Source: Opitutia bacterium (GTDB lineage Bacteria; Verrucomicrobiota; Verrucomicrobiia; Opitutales; Seribacteraceae). From it: 60,752 nt of DNA. Positions within the stretch are counted from its first letter, which is position 1. Each line of letters begins with the position of its first letter. The notes under the pieces are model-generated. The model made no database searches, had not been told where the DNA came from, and saw nothing but the letters and a program-made list of their open reading frames with translations. The position numbers were made by a program, and so were the translations under genes. This document shows positions 16,702 to 25,091 of this stretch, in pieces. The stretch is taken from contig PBLJ01000026.1 of the NCBI GenBank assembly GCA_002721705.1, forward strand, positions 28,264 to 89,015, written 5' to 3'.

Positions 16702-17771
16702 GACTAGGTAGCCTTAATCTAGTCGATTATCGCAACGTCCAGTTGGCTCGATTGGAGTTTGGAGGGCCACGGGTTTTCTTTTTGGGTGCAAACGGACAGG
16801 GCAAGACGAACGTCCTGGAATCGATCGGGTTGAGTTCCGCGTTGCGATCCTTTCGAACTATGGAGACAAGGGATTTGATCCGCTGGGAACGGCCTCGCGC
16901 CGAATTGCTGTTTGGCTTCGAGGAAGAGGAATTGGGGAATGCTGAAATATTGATTACCTTGGATCGTTCTCGAGGCAAATCCGTTGCCGTGGATGGCGAC
17001 AAGTTGCTGCGATTTGGCGATTACATCGGACGTTTCCCATCGGTGGTCTTCAGTTCAGAGGACTTGCGGTTGTCGCGGGGCTCTCCCGGGGAACGTCGCA
17101 AGTTTCTGGATCTTGTTTTTTCTTCCTCGAGCGCCGAATACCTCGAGGAACTCCGTCGTTATTACCGCGCCTTGCGAGGACGCAATGCCTTGCTTCGCTC
17201 GGAAGGAGGGGATGGGGAACTTGCGGCCTTCGAGAATGAAATGAGTTTAGCGGCTCTCTTCTTGGCTCGAAGCAGGAAAGATGGTGTGACCGCCTTGGCC
17301 AAGTTGTTTGCCAACCGTTACCAAGTGATTGGGCGAGCGGAGGAAGATCCCGTCTTGCGATACTTAGCTGACGTCGAGATCAACGCGGCCGATGATTTGG
17401 CTCGCTTGCTTCATGACGGCAGGCAACGCGATCGGCAGCTTAAGAATACTTCAAAGGGGCCGCATCGTGACGATTGCGCTTTTTTCCTGCATGGTCGCGA
17501 TGCCCGAAAATTTGCTTCCGAAGGACAACAGCGGAGTATCGCGCTCGCTCTTCGTTTCGGCCAGGTCGACTTTCTCCGCGAGCGTTGCGGAACTTCTCCC
17601 TTGATCTTGATCGACGACGTCTTGGGGGAACTCGATCCCGAGCGCAGGGCGAACTTCCATGCCTGTCTGGGCGATGGTTCGCAAGTGTTTGCGACAGGAA
17701 CTCAATTACTCGATGAAGACGTCGATGAATGGGAGGTTTACCAGGCCAAGGAGGGGCATTTCCTGAAATGA
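16698..17771 (+). CDS. recF: DNA replication and repair protein RecF
   Basis: 357 residues, normal length. An SMC-like ATPase that directs RecOR and RecA to single-strand gaps. Walker A is GANGQGKT (30-37), the ABC-type signature is SEGQQRSIAL, and Walker B is LILIDDVLGELD near the C-terminus. The GTG start overlaps the desulfurase stop. RecF is usually next to dnaA, dnaN and gyrB; here it is in a run with a RecO-like gene and ruvC instead. The TSUP permease gene follows 21 nt downstream. Confidence 0.96.
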   Translation: MRLGSLNLVDYRNVQLARLEFGGPRVFFLGANGQGKTNVLESIGLSSALRSFRTMETRDLIRWERPRAELLFGFEEEELGNAEILITLDRSRGKSVAVDGDKLLRFGDYIGRFPSVVFSSEDLRLSRGSPGERRKFLDLVFSSSSAEYLEELRRYYRALRGRNALLRSEGGDGELAAFENEMSLAALFLARSRKDGVTALAKLFANRYQVIGRAEEDPVLRYLADVEINAADDLARLLHDGRQRDRQLKNTSKGPHRDDCAFFLHGRDARKFASEGQQRSIALALRFGQVDFLRERCGTSPLILIDDVLGELDPERRANFHACLGDGSQVFATGTQLLDEDVDEWEVYQAKEGHFLK

Positions 17772-17792
17772 CAATCCTAGCATTAGTTTTCC

Positions 17793-18566
17793 ATGGCTGA
17801 CTTGAGCTTTTGGCATTGGTTTGCGCTGGCCTTGGGCGCATGGTTGACCGGCCTCGGGAAAGGGGGGGTGCCTGGTGCCGGCATCGTCACGGTTGCCATC
17901 TTCGCATGGGTCTTGGAGTCGATTGAGGGAGCCAAAGGAGTATCTCTGTCGGTTGGGTTGTTGCTACCTGTGCTGGTTGCTGCCGACGTAGTGGCCGTGG
18001 TCATTTATCGCCGCTACGCGGATTGGGGGCATTTGTTCCGTTTGTTGCCTTGGACCTTTTTGGGAATTGTTGGGGGCTATTACTTTTTTAAGGAATTGTC
18101 CGGGGATTGGCTCAAGGTGATTATAGGGATAATCTTGCTTTCGATGACCGCCTTGCATTTTGGCAAACGATACCTCTTGCCTCGCCATGCTCAGTCGGAG
18201 AAGTCGCCGAAGATTGTTTTTCTTTGGGGAGTATCCCTCGGGTTGCTGGCGGGCGGAGCCACCATGTTGGCCAATGCGGCAGGTCCGGTTGCCGCCTTGT
18301 TCCTGATTGTCATGCGGTTGCCGAAATACGCTTTTTTGGGAACTTCGGCTTGGCTTTTCCTTATCGTGAACGTCTCGAAGATTCCTTTCATGGTGGATTT
18401 GGAGATCATATCCTTCCAGTCGATGGACGTTAGCTGGAAATTGTTTTTTCCCGCCGTGCTTGGAGCTTGCATGGGACCGTGGGTGGCTCGTCGACTCAAC
18501 CAAACCATGTTCGAGGCCTTGGTATGGGTTTTCATTGTTGTGACTGGCGTGAAATTCCTATTCTAA
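17793..18566 (+). CDS. TSUP (TauE/SafE) family permease
   Basis: 257 residues with about eight predicted membrane helices in two related halves. The Gly-rich motifs ALGAWLTGLGKGGVPGAG near the N-terminus and LLAGGATMLANAAGPVAA in the second half are the family hallmark. TSUP proteins move sulfite, sulfoacetate or other small organic sulfur or carboxylate anions through the inner membrane. The upstream desulfurase is sulfur-related, but recF lies between, so no pathway is claimed. ruvC follows after 19 bp. Confidence 0.9.
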   Translation: MADLSFWHWFALALGAWLTGLGKGGVPGAGIVTVAIFAWVLESIEGAKGVSLSVGLLLPVLVAADVVAVVIYRRYADWGHLFRLLPWTFLGIVGGYYFFKELSGDWLKVIIGIILLSMTALHFGKRYLLPRHAQSEKSPKIVFLWGVSLGLLAGGATMLANAAGPVAALFLIVMRLPKYAFLGTSAWLFLIVNVSKIPFMVDLEIISFQSMDVSWKLFFPAVLGACMGPWVARRLNQTMFEALVWVFIVVTGVKFLF

Positions 18567-18585
18567 AAAGTGGGAGGAATCGTTT

Positions 18586-19194
18586 TTGGCTCGGAAGAAC
18601 GCTAGGAAAATGTGGGCCGACCATTTAGCCGGTCGGGGGAGGACGTCGGTCGAGGTCGACTCCAAGGTGTTGCTTGGCAAGAAGCCGTACGACGGAATCA
18701 TCTTGGGAGTCGATCCGAGCCTTCGAGGCACGGGCTTGGCTGTTTTGTCCTTTACCTCTGGTCAAGCTTCGCTGTCGACCAGCCTTACTCTCAAGCTCAA
18801 GCCAAAGGTGCCTTTCGACGTTTGCTTGGGTCGAATCCATCAGTCGGTGGTTTCTTTTCTCGAGGCACATGAACCGCGTCACTTGGCCTTGGAGCAAACC
18901 ATTTACGTGCAAAACACCAAGACGGCCCTGATTCTAGGTTCCGTGAGAGGGGCCGTGATTTCGGCGGCGGCTGTTCAAGGGATTCCCGTCTTCGAGTATC
19001 CCCCGTTGCGAGTCAAGCAGGCGGTCGTGGGATATGGTCGCGCCAGCAAGGAACAAGTGGCCCGAACCGTAGCTCAATTGCTGACTAGTGGCGAAGAACT
19101 GGACTTTGACGAAGCGGATGCCGCCGGGGTGGCTTTGTGCCACGCCATGACTTGGGACGGGGTGGAAGTTCTTCGCTCGAAGATTGTGGAATGA
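18586..19194 (+). CDS. ruvC: Holliday junction resolvase RuvC
   Basis: 202 residues from a TTG with GGGAGGA upstream; an internal ATG at 18610 would give 194. It cleaves Holliday junctions with RuvAB. RNase-H-fold acidic residues are in place: D43 in GVDPSLRGTG, E103 in ALEQTIYV, D175 and D178 in DEADAAGVAL. The N-terminal 38 residues before the first strand are longer than in E. coli RuvC. ruvA and ruvB are not in this window. The gene ends a 10.7-kb co-directional run; convergent queA starts 59 bp beyond. Confidence 0.95.
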   Translation: MARKNARKMWADHLAGRGRTSVEVDSKVLLGKKPYDGIILGVDPSLRGTGLAVLSFTSGQASLSTSLTLKLKPKVPFDVCLGRIHQSVVSFLEAHEPRHLALEQTIYVQNTKTALILGSVRGAVISAAAVQGIPVFEYPPLRVKQAVVGYGRASKEQVARTVAQLLTSGEELDFDEADAAGVALCHAMTWDGVEVLRSKIVE

Positions 19195-19253
19195 ACGCTT
19201 GAGTCGATGCGTTCCCTTTCGGTATGCCTGTAGGAACGAAGCCCTGCCTGAAA

Positions 19254-20324
19254 CTATCGGATCAACATGGCGTCCCCATACGAATAAAAACGATAGTCTC
19301 GAGCGAGCGCTTCCGCATAAAGCTGTTTTAGCAAGTCGAGACCATCCTCTTTGCCTGGAGAAAGGAAAGCAGCGACCAGGCAGAGTAGGGTGGAGGCCGG
19401 GAGGTGAAAGTTCGTCAACATACAGTCGACCCCGAGAAAGGGGGGGTATGGTGGCGCTATGAAAAGATCCGCTTCCCCCATCGTTGAGTCACGAGGCTGG
19501 CAGTCTTCCCCCAAGGACAAGTGATGTTCGATCGCCCTGGTCGTTGTCGTGCCCACGGCCAAACGAGGTGAGCCCTCTTCCCGAAGGGCGAATTTCACCT
19601 CGGGTGAAAGCTCATAGCTTTCCGTATGCATTTGATGCTCTTCCACCAGTTCGGTTTCAATCGGGCGAAAGGTGCCTGGGCCTACGGATAAAGTAAGGTC
19701 ATACATCGGATGCCCCTTTGCCTGCAACGCGTTCAGCAAATCCGGCGTGAAGTGGAGTCCTGCCGTCGGTGCGGCAATTGCCGTGCGCTTGGATGAGCTC
19801 GCGTAAACGGTCTGGTAGCGAGCAAAGTCTTCTTCCTCGGCCGCCCTTTTTACGTAAGGTGGCAAAGGCATGGCACCCAGTCTCTCCGCCAAGGCGGGGA
19901 CGTCGGGGTCCTTGGACAGGTCGAAATGAACCAAGTATTCACCCGAAGGCAGTTTCCTCGACACGGTGGCCGAGTATTCGCCCTTATTCGAGAAGGAGCC
20001 ACCTTTGTGCGTTTTTAATCCGGGCTTCAACAGGCACCGCCAAACGTTGTCGGCTTTCTTGGTTTCCACAGGACGCACTAGAAGGCATTCCACCAAGCCG
20101 CCCGTCGGGCGTTCACCATGTATGCGAGCCTTGAGAACGGCGACGTCGTTGCGGAAAATTCGTGTGCCCGCACACAGAAGGTCGGGCAAGTCGCGAAAAC
20201 GATGATGAGTGGTTTCGCCGGTTGAGCGTACGTGCATCAAAAGTCGCGACTCATCCCTTTGCTTCGAGGGGAATTGAGCGATTTTCTCTGGAGGTAGATC
20301 GTAATGTAGCTTTTTCGTTAACAT
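19254..20324 (-). CDS. queA: tRNA ribosyltransferase-isomerase QueA
   Basis: 356 residues. It transfers and isomerises the ribosyl part of S-adenosylmethionine onto preQ1-tRNA to give epoxyqueuosine. Family marks in order: THHRFRDLPDLL, PLPPYVKRAAEEEDFARYQT, APTAGLHFTPDLL, VGPGTFRPIETE with HQMHTESYEL, TTTTRAIE, and the C-terminal NFHLPASTLLCLVAAF. The starting MLTKKLHYDLPPEKIAQFP is standard. It stands alone: the neighbour downstream (ruvC) is convergent and acs is divergent. No tgt gene is adjacent. Confidence 0.97.
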   Translation of the reverse strand: MLTKKLHYDLPPEKIAQFPSKQRDESRLLMHVRSTGETTHHRFRDLPDLLCAGTRIFRNDVAVLKARIHGERPTGGLVECLLVRPVETKKADNVWRCLLKPGLKTHKGGSFSNKGEYSATVSRKLPSGEYLVHFDLSKDPDVPALAERLGAMPLPPYVKRAAEEEDFARYQTVYASSSKRTAIAAPTAGLHFTPDLLNALQAKGHPMYDLTLSVGPGTFRPIETELVEEHQMHTESYELSPEVKFALREEGSPRLAVGTTTTRAIEHHLSLGEDCQPRDSTMGEADLFIAPPYPPFLGVDCMLTNFHLPASTLLCLVAAFLSPGKEDGLDLLKQLYAEALARDYRFYSYGDAMLIR

Positions 20325-20342
20325 GAGCCGCCGAATGAAAAG

Positions 20343-20359
20343 CGCATCGACAAGATGCG
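20343..20359. promoter_or_regulatory. Hairpin in the queA/acs divergent region
   Basis: CGCATC-GACAA-GATGCG is a perfect 6-bp stem in the 83-bp gap between the divergent queA and acs starts. It could act in the leader of either message or as an operator. No clear promoter pair was recognised, and acs has no evident Shine-Dalgarno site. Confidence 0.3.
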
Positions 20360-20407
20360 GGCAATCCCGATATTCTCCACTCCTAATCTCAACACCCTAA
20401 GAATTTT

Positions 20408-22390
20408 ATGAGCGAAAACAAATCCATTGAATTGGTGGAACCGCCTGTCGCGGTCTCCTCTCAAGCTCACGTTGCGACCATGGAGCAATACCATGAAATG
20501 TATGAGCGCAGCGTGACCGACCCGGAAGGGTTTTGGACGGAGATCGCGGAGAATTTCTTCTGGTTCAAGAAATGGGATAGCGTTCGCGGTTTCAATTACG
20601 ACCTCAACGATGGACCGATCGACGTTCGCTGGTTTGAGGGTGGCGAAACGAACGTTTGCTATAATTGCGTGGACAGGCATTTGGATGAGCGGAGGGACAA
20701 GGTGGCCCTCATTTGGGAAGGTAACGAACCCGGAGAAGACGGAACTCTCACCTATGGTCAATTGCATGATCAAGTATGCCGTTTCGCAAACGTTTTGAAA
20801 AGTCGGGGCGTCAATAAAGGAGATCGCGTTTCCATTTATCTTCCCATGGTGCCCGAGGCAACGATCGCAATGTTGGCTTGCGCCAGGATCGGAGCGGTGC
20901 ATTCGGTCGTGTTCGGGGGCTTTTCCGCAGAAGCTCTTGCCGATCGAATTGTCGATTCTACCTGCAAGATCTTGATCACTGCCAACGGCACTTTTCGCGG
21001 ATCCAAGGCCATCCCCATGAAGCCCAACGCAGATCGCGCCATGGCGTCGGCTTCCGATCAAATGGACGAGAACGTAGAAACTTGTATCGTAGTGCAACGA
21101 GTTGGCGAGGAAACGGGCATCGAATGCAATATGGAATTGGGTCGAGACATTTGGTGGCATGACGTGATGGACCAAGCCGACAAGGAATGTCCTTGCGAAC
21201 CAATGGATGCGGAGGATCCGCTTTTCGTGCTTTATACTTCCGGTTCGACAGGAAAACCAAAAGGCGTTCTTCACACGACTGGGGGATATATGGTCTATGT
21301 CGCGACCACGCACAAATACGTTTTCGATTATCATGAAGAGGACGTTTATTTCTGCGCCGCCGACATCGGTTGGGTAACTGGACACTCCTACATCGTCTAC
21401 GGTCCGCTGGCGAACGGCGCTACCACCATGATGTTCGAAAGCATTCCAACCTATCCGAATCCCGATCGATATTGGCAGGTGATCGAAAAATGGAAGGGCA
21501 ATCAGTTCTATACTGCTCCCACTGCGATTCGGGCCATCGCGGCGGCAGGAGAAGAATGGCCTTCTTCCCATGACATGCCTTCCCTTCGCATTCTGGGAAG
21601 CGTGGGTGAGCCAATCAATCCCGAGGCTTGGCGCTGGTATCATCGTAACGCGGGCAAGGGTCGCTGTCCGATTGTGGACACTTGGTGGCAAACCGAGACC
21701 GGTGGCATCTTGATTACCCCTTTGCCAGGGTGCACGCCACTAAAACCCGGATCCGCCACCTTCCCTTTTTTCGGCGTGAATCCCGTTATTCTCGATCCTC
21801 AATCCGGAGAGGAACTTGAAGGGAACGGGGTGAGCGGCGTTCTCGCCATCAAGGAACCTTGGCCTGGGCAGATGAGGACTTTGTTTGGTGATCACAAGCG
21901 TTTTGAAGATACCTACTTCCTCCAGTACAAAGGATACTATTTCACTGGCGACGGCTGTCTTCGAGATGAGGACGGTTACTATTGGATAACTGGTCGCGTG
22001 GACGACGTCATCAACGTCTCGGGACACCGCATGGGAACGGCGGAAGTGGAGAGTGCACTGGTCGCGCACGAAAAGGTGGCGGAGTCGGCGGTCGTCGGAT
22101 TTCCTCACGAGGTGAAGGGCGAAGGTATTTACGCCTACGTGACCTTGAACGCCAACGTGGAATACGCGGAAGACTTGCGAGAGGAGTTAAAGCAACAGGT
22201 TCGTTCCGTTATCGGGCCGATTGCCACTCCCGACGTCATCCATTGGGCCCCTTTGTTGCCGAAGACGAGATCAGGCAAGATCATGCGGCGTATCCTGCGC
22301 AAGATCGCAACGGGAGAAACCGATCAAATCGGAGACACCTCCACCTTGGCCGATCCCTCGGTCGTGGAGCAATTGATCAAGGACAAGTGA
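20408..22390 (+). CDS. acs: Acetyl-coenzyme A synthetase
   Basis: 660 residues, the usual length for AMP-forming acetyl-CoA synthetase. The P-loop is [12 protein letters not shown] near residue 277. [10 protein letters not shown] and the hinge and acyl-site motifs ([21 protein letters not shown], split here) follow. The C-terminal [15 protein letters not shown] holds the lysine that is acetylated to switch the enzyme off in known cases. It activates acetate for entry into central metabolism. No acetate permease or acetyltransferase gene is adjacent. ilvE follows on the same strand after 19 bp. Confidence 0.98.
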   Translation: MSENKSIELVEPPVAVSSQAHVATMEQYHEMYERSVTDPEGFWTEIAENFFWFKKWDSVRGFNYDLNDGPIDVRWFEGGETNVCYNCVDRHLDERRDKVALIWEGNEPGEDGTLTYGQLHDQVCRFANVLKSRGVNKGDRVSIYLPMVPEATIAMLACARIGAVHSVVFGGFSAEALADRIVDSTCKILITANGTFRGSKAIPMKPNADRAMASASDQMDENVETCIVVQRVGEETGIECNMELGRDIWWHDVMDQADKECPCEPMDAEDPLFVLYTSGSTGKPKGVLHTTGGYMVYVATTHKYVFDYHEEDVYFCAADIGWVTGHSYIVYGPLANGATTMMFESIPTYPNPDRYWQVIEKWKGNQFYTAPTAIRAIAAAGEEWPSSHDMPSLRILGSVGEPINPEAWRWYHRNAGKGRCPIVDTWWQTETGGILITPLPGCTPLKPGSATFPFFGVNPVILDPQSGEELEGNGVSGVLAIKEPWPGQMRTLFGDHKRFEDTYFLQYKGYYFTGDGCLRDEDGYYWITGRVDDVINVSGHRMGTAEVESALVAHEKVAESAVVGFPHEVKGEGIYAYVTLNANVEYAEDLREELKQQVRSVIGPIATPDVIHWAPLLPKTRSGKIMRRILRKIATGETDQIGDTSTLADPSVVEQLIKDK

Positions 22391-22409
22391 ATGATACCAA
22401 GGTGAAGTG

Positions 22410-23276
22410 ATGAAGATTTTTCTTAATGGAGAGTTCGTTGACAAAGAGAATGCCAAGATCTCGGTTTTCGACCATGGCTTGCTTTATGGCGATGGCGTTT
22501 TCGAAGGCATCCGATTATATGATCGTTGCGTCTTCAAGCTAAACGATCATTTGGAACGACTGGCCTACTCGGCCAAGGCCCTCCTGCTCGAATTGCCAAT
22601 GAGTTCCGAAGCATTGTCTGATGCAGTTTGCGAAACCTGTCGGATGAACGAATTGACCAACGGGTACATCCGCTTGGTCGTGACGAGGGGAGCCGGACAC
22701 TTGGGGCTTAATCCTGAAGGTTGCGGTCCAGCGAGTGTAATCATCATTGCCGATAAAATTCAGCTGTACCCCGAGGAACTCTACGAGACCGGATTGAAAA
22801 TCATTACGGTGGCCTCGCGCCGCATCAATTCGGCCGCGTTGCCCCCCGCTGTCAAGAGCTTGAATTACCTCAACAACATTCTCGCCAAAATCGAGGCCAA
22901 GCGAGTGGGCTTCCAAGAGGCCTTGATGCTTAACGACAAGGGAGAAATCGCAGAGTGCACGGGAGACAACGTGTTTGTTTTGCAAAAAGGGCGTTTGTTT
23001 ACTCCGCCTCTGGATGCAGGCTCTCTACGTGGAATCACTCGCGGTGTTGTCATGGATATCGCCAATGAACTTGGTATTCCCTGTTCGGAGCAAGCGTTGA
23101 CTCGTTACGATCTTTGGACTGCCGACGAATGTTTTCTTACCGGCACCGCAGCTGAAGTCATTCCTTGCGTTGAAGTGGACCATCGTATGGTAGGTGAAGG
23201 CAAGCCCGGGTCTTTGACAAAACGTTTCATCGATGTTTTCAGGAGCAAAGTCTCCGTGGAAGGAGTCAAGATTTGA
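22410..23276 (+). CDS. ilvE: Branched-chain aminotransferase-like (class IV, PLP)
   Basis: 288 residues from the ATG at 22410 (AGGTGA lies 5-10 nt upstream; a GTG at 22407 is also in frame). A fold-type IV PLP aminotransferase. VFDHGLLYGDGVFEGIRLYD is the N-terminal mark, LNYLNNILAKIEA includes the PLP lysine region with VKSLN just before, and EIAECTGDNVF and LTGTAAEVIP follow. It fits the short IlvE branch (valine, leucine, isoleucine), but D-amino-acid aminotransferase and aminodeoxychorismate lyase share the fold, so substrate is inferred. No other branched-chain gene is adjacent. Confidence 0.87.
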   Translation: MKIFLNGEFVDKENAKISVFDHGLLYGDGVFEGIRLYDRCVFKLNDHLERLAYSAKALLLELPMSSEALSDAVCETCRMNELTNGYIRLVVTRGAGHLGLNPEGCGPASVIIIADKIQLYPEELYETGLKIITVASRRINSAALPPAVKSLNYLNNILAKIEAKRVGFQEALMLNDKGEIAECTGDNVFVLQKGRLFTPPLDAGSLRGITRGVVMDIANELGIPCSEQALTRYDLWTADECFLTGTAAEVIPCVEVDHRMVGEGKPGSLTKRFIDVFRSKVSVEGVKI

Positions 23277-23348
23277 CTCGTTTGCGTTTTTTCAAGCTCC
23301 TTTGAAGCGGTCTTTTGCTCCAAGCTTGCTTTTGGCGCGCATTATGCG

Positions 23349-23377
23349 TTGCATTCCAATGCCAATGGAAGTATTGT
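23349..23377 (+). promoter_or_regulatory. Weak candidate promoter for mcsA-mcsB-clpC
   Basis: TTGCAT (23349-23354), 17 bp and TATTGT (23372-23377) lie 42 bp before mcsA; the match is only partial (3/6 and 4/6). AGGGAGGA follows as a strong ribosome site before the ATG at 23419. I see no GGTCAAA direct repeats of the CtsR type and no CIRCE inverted repeat in this 142-bp gap. Confidence 0.35.
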
Positions 23378-23418
23378 GATCTCAGGTTTTCACATAGGGA
23401 AGGGAGGAATTAAGTTAG

Positions 23419-23964
23419 ATGGGTAAAGCGATCAAATGCCATTGTTGCGAAAAAGCCGCAACCGTGCATCTTACGCAGATTGTCGAAAACAAGGTGCAAA
23501 AAGTCGATTTATGCGAAGAATGCGCCCAAGCCAAGGGTGTTACGAATCCCGAAGGCTTCTCAATGACCGATTTTCTACCTACCTTCGAAGCCGGAGTATC
23601 GAGCGATGAAGAGTTTGTTTGCGAGAGTTGCGGGCTGACGCAACAGGAATTCAAGAAGAACGGCCGTTTTGGTTGCGCTTCTTGCTATGACGTTTTTCAA
23701 AAAGTCTTGGACCCCATGCTAGAGGGAATGCATGCCGGTAAACGACATGCAGGACGCGCCCCTGCAGACTTTGTTCCGCCCGTTGCTCCTCCGGCCAAAA
23801 AGCCCGAGAAAAAAGAGCCCGAGAAAAAAGAGCCCGAGGTTCGTGAAAAAGATATCGCCGCTCTCGAAACGGAACTGATTCAGGCAATCGAAGCCGAGGA
23901 ATACGAGCGGGCCGCTGAAATCAGGGATCAAATCAGGCAGTTGAAGGAAATGGCTGCGGGTTGA
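23419..23964 (+). CDS. mcsA: McsA-like activator of protein arginine kinase
   Basis: 181 residues. Four CxxC pairs (C7/C10, C32/C35, C68/C71, C86/C89) form two zinc modules. A Lys/Glu/Pro linker with two copies of KKEPE joins them to a C-terminal UVR domain (about 145-180, EYERAAEIRDQIRQLKEM). In Bacillus McsA activates the arginine kinase McsB and stimulates ClpC. The order mcsA-mcsB-clpC is the same here, with mcsB starting 26 nt downstream, which supports the assignment. Confidence 0.9.
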   Translation: MGKAIKCHCCEKAATVHLTQIVENKVQKVDLCEECAQAKGVTNPEGFSMTDFLPTFEAGVSSDEEFVCESCGLTQQEFKKNGRFGCASCYDVFQKVLDPMLEGMHAGKRHAGRAPADFVPPVAPPAKKPEKKEPEKKEPEVREKDIAALETELIQAIEAEEYERAAEIRDQIRQLKEMAAG

Positions 23965-23990
23965 TTTTGACCATCGAGGAGATTTGACGA

Positions 23991-25058
23991 ATGATCGATC
24001 CCACGAAAGGCGGAGAATTGATGAAGGCAGGTGCCAGGGCGGTTCCAGTTACCTTGAGCACCAGGATCCGATTGGCTCGCAACCTTCGTGAATTCCCCTT
24101 TCCCGGGTGGGCCGAAACGTCTCAACGACGTGCCGTAATGTCCGCTTGTCGCGAGGCAGCCGAGTCCCTTAAAACGTTTAAGGATCCGATTTCTTTCGAA
24201 GTGGACGATCTCAGTGAATTGCAAAAGTTGGTTTTAGTGGAGCGTCACGTGATCAGTCGTGAAATGCTGCAAATCGAGGAAGCCGCGGGTGCGGTGCTCA
24301 GTCCCGATCAATCCGTTTCCATAATGATCAACGAAGAAGATCATCTTCGTATGCAAGTTCTTCGCAAAGGCTTTGATTTCAAGTCGGTCTGGAAAACGGC
24401 CAAGAAGATGGACTTGGAAATGGAGAAGGCCCTCGAATACGCTTTTTCATCCGACTATGGATTTTTGACTGCATGTCCGACTAATTTGGGTACCGGCATG
24501 CGAGCTTCCGTGATGATGCACTTGCCTGGGCTTTCCATGGAGAAGCATATGGACAAGGTCATTCGTGGCGTCAACGAACTGGGAATCGCCGTTCGTGGTT
24601 TGTTTGGTGAAGGAACCGACGCCAGCGGTAATATCTTCCAGATTTCCAACCAGCAGACCCTGGGCGAAGGAGAGGAAGAAATCCTTGAACGCTTGGGCAG
24701 GACCTTGGACGAAGTAAAGACACAGGAAATAAATGCTCGAGAAAGTATTCTAGAAAACAGCAGCCAGATGCTTTTCGACAAAATCGGTAGATCTTATGGC
24801 CTTCTTGGCAATGCCTACAAGATCACCTCATCCGAAGCAATGGATTGCCTGTCATTCATTCGATTGGCAGTGGATTGCGGTTTTTTACCCGAAAAATGCA
24901 GGGCTCCGATTGATGCTGGTTTTATCGAGTGTCAACCCGGGCACGTTCAATTCCAAGCGGGGCACAACGTCGACCCAGATGAGCGAGATGCCATGCGAGC
25001 CGAGTTTTTCAGGAAAAAGCTTAGCAAATTTCCGAGCTTGGATTTTGACAAAACTTGA
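23991..25058 (+). CDS. mcsB: Protein arginine kinase McsB
   Basis: 355 residues. It phosphorylates arginine side chains to mark proteins for ClpC-ClpP degradation. The phosphagen-kinase fold is clear: STRIRLARNLREFPFP (23-38), INEEDHLRMQ (113-122), CPTNLGTGMRAS (162-173) and RGLFGEGTDASGN (202-214) correspond to the nucleotide and guanidino-binding elements of McsB. Activity is expected because the NEEDH, CPTNLGTG and GEGT elements are intact. It sits between mcsA and clpC in the same order as in Firmicutes, but no ctsR gene precedes the set. Confidence 0.93.
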   Translation: MIDPTKGGELMKAGARAVPVTLSTRIRLARNLREFPFPGWAETSQRRAVMSACREAAESLKTFKDPISFEVDDLSELQKLVLVERHVISREMLQIEEAAGAVLSPDQSVSIMINEEDHLRMQVLRKGFDFKSVWKTAKKMDLEMEKALEYAFSSDYGFLTACPTNLGTGMRASVMMHLPGLSMEKHMDKVIRGVNELGIAVRGLFGEGTDASGNIFQISNQQTLGEGEEEILERLGRTLDEVKTQEINARESILENSSQMLFDKIGRSYGLLGNAYKITSSEAMDCLSFIRLAVDCGFLPEKCRAPIDAGFIECQPGHVQFQAGHNVDPDERDAMRAEFFRKKLSKFPSLDFDKT

Positions 25059-25091
25059 GGCTGATGTAACCCTTTAACTAACGAATAATCC

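Noticed and set aside
20343..20359. Hairpin before acs as a riboswitch
   Set aside because: A single 6-bp stem in an 83-bp divergent gap is too small to support a riboswitch call.
23277..23418. CtsR or CIRCE heat-shock operator before mcsA
   Set aside because: No GGTCAAA repeat or CIRCE inverted repeat is present in the gap.
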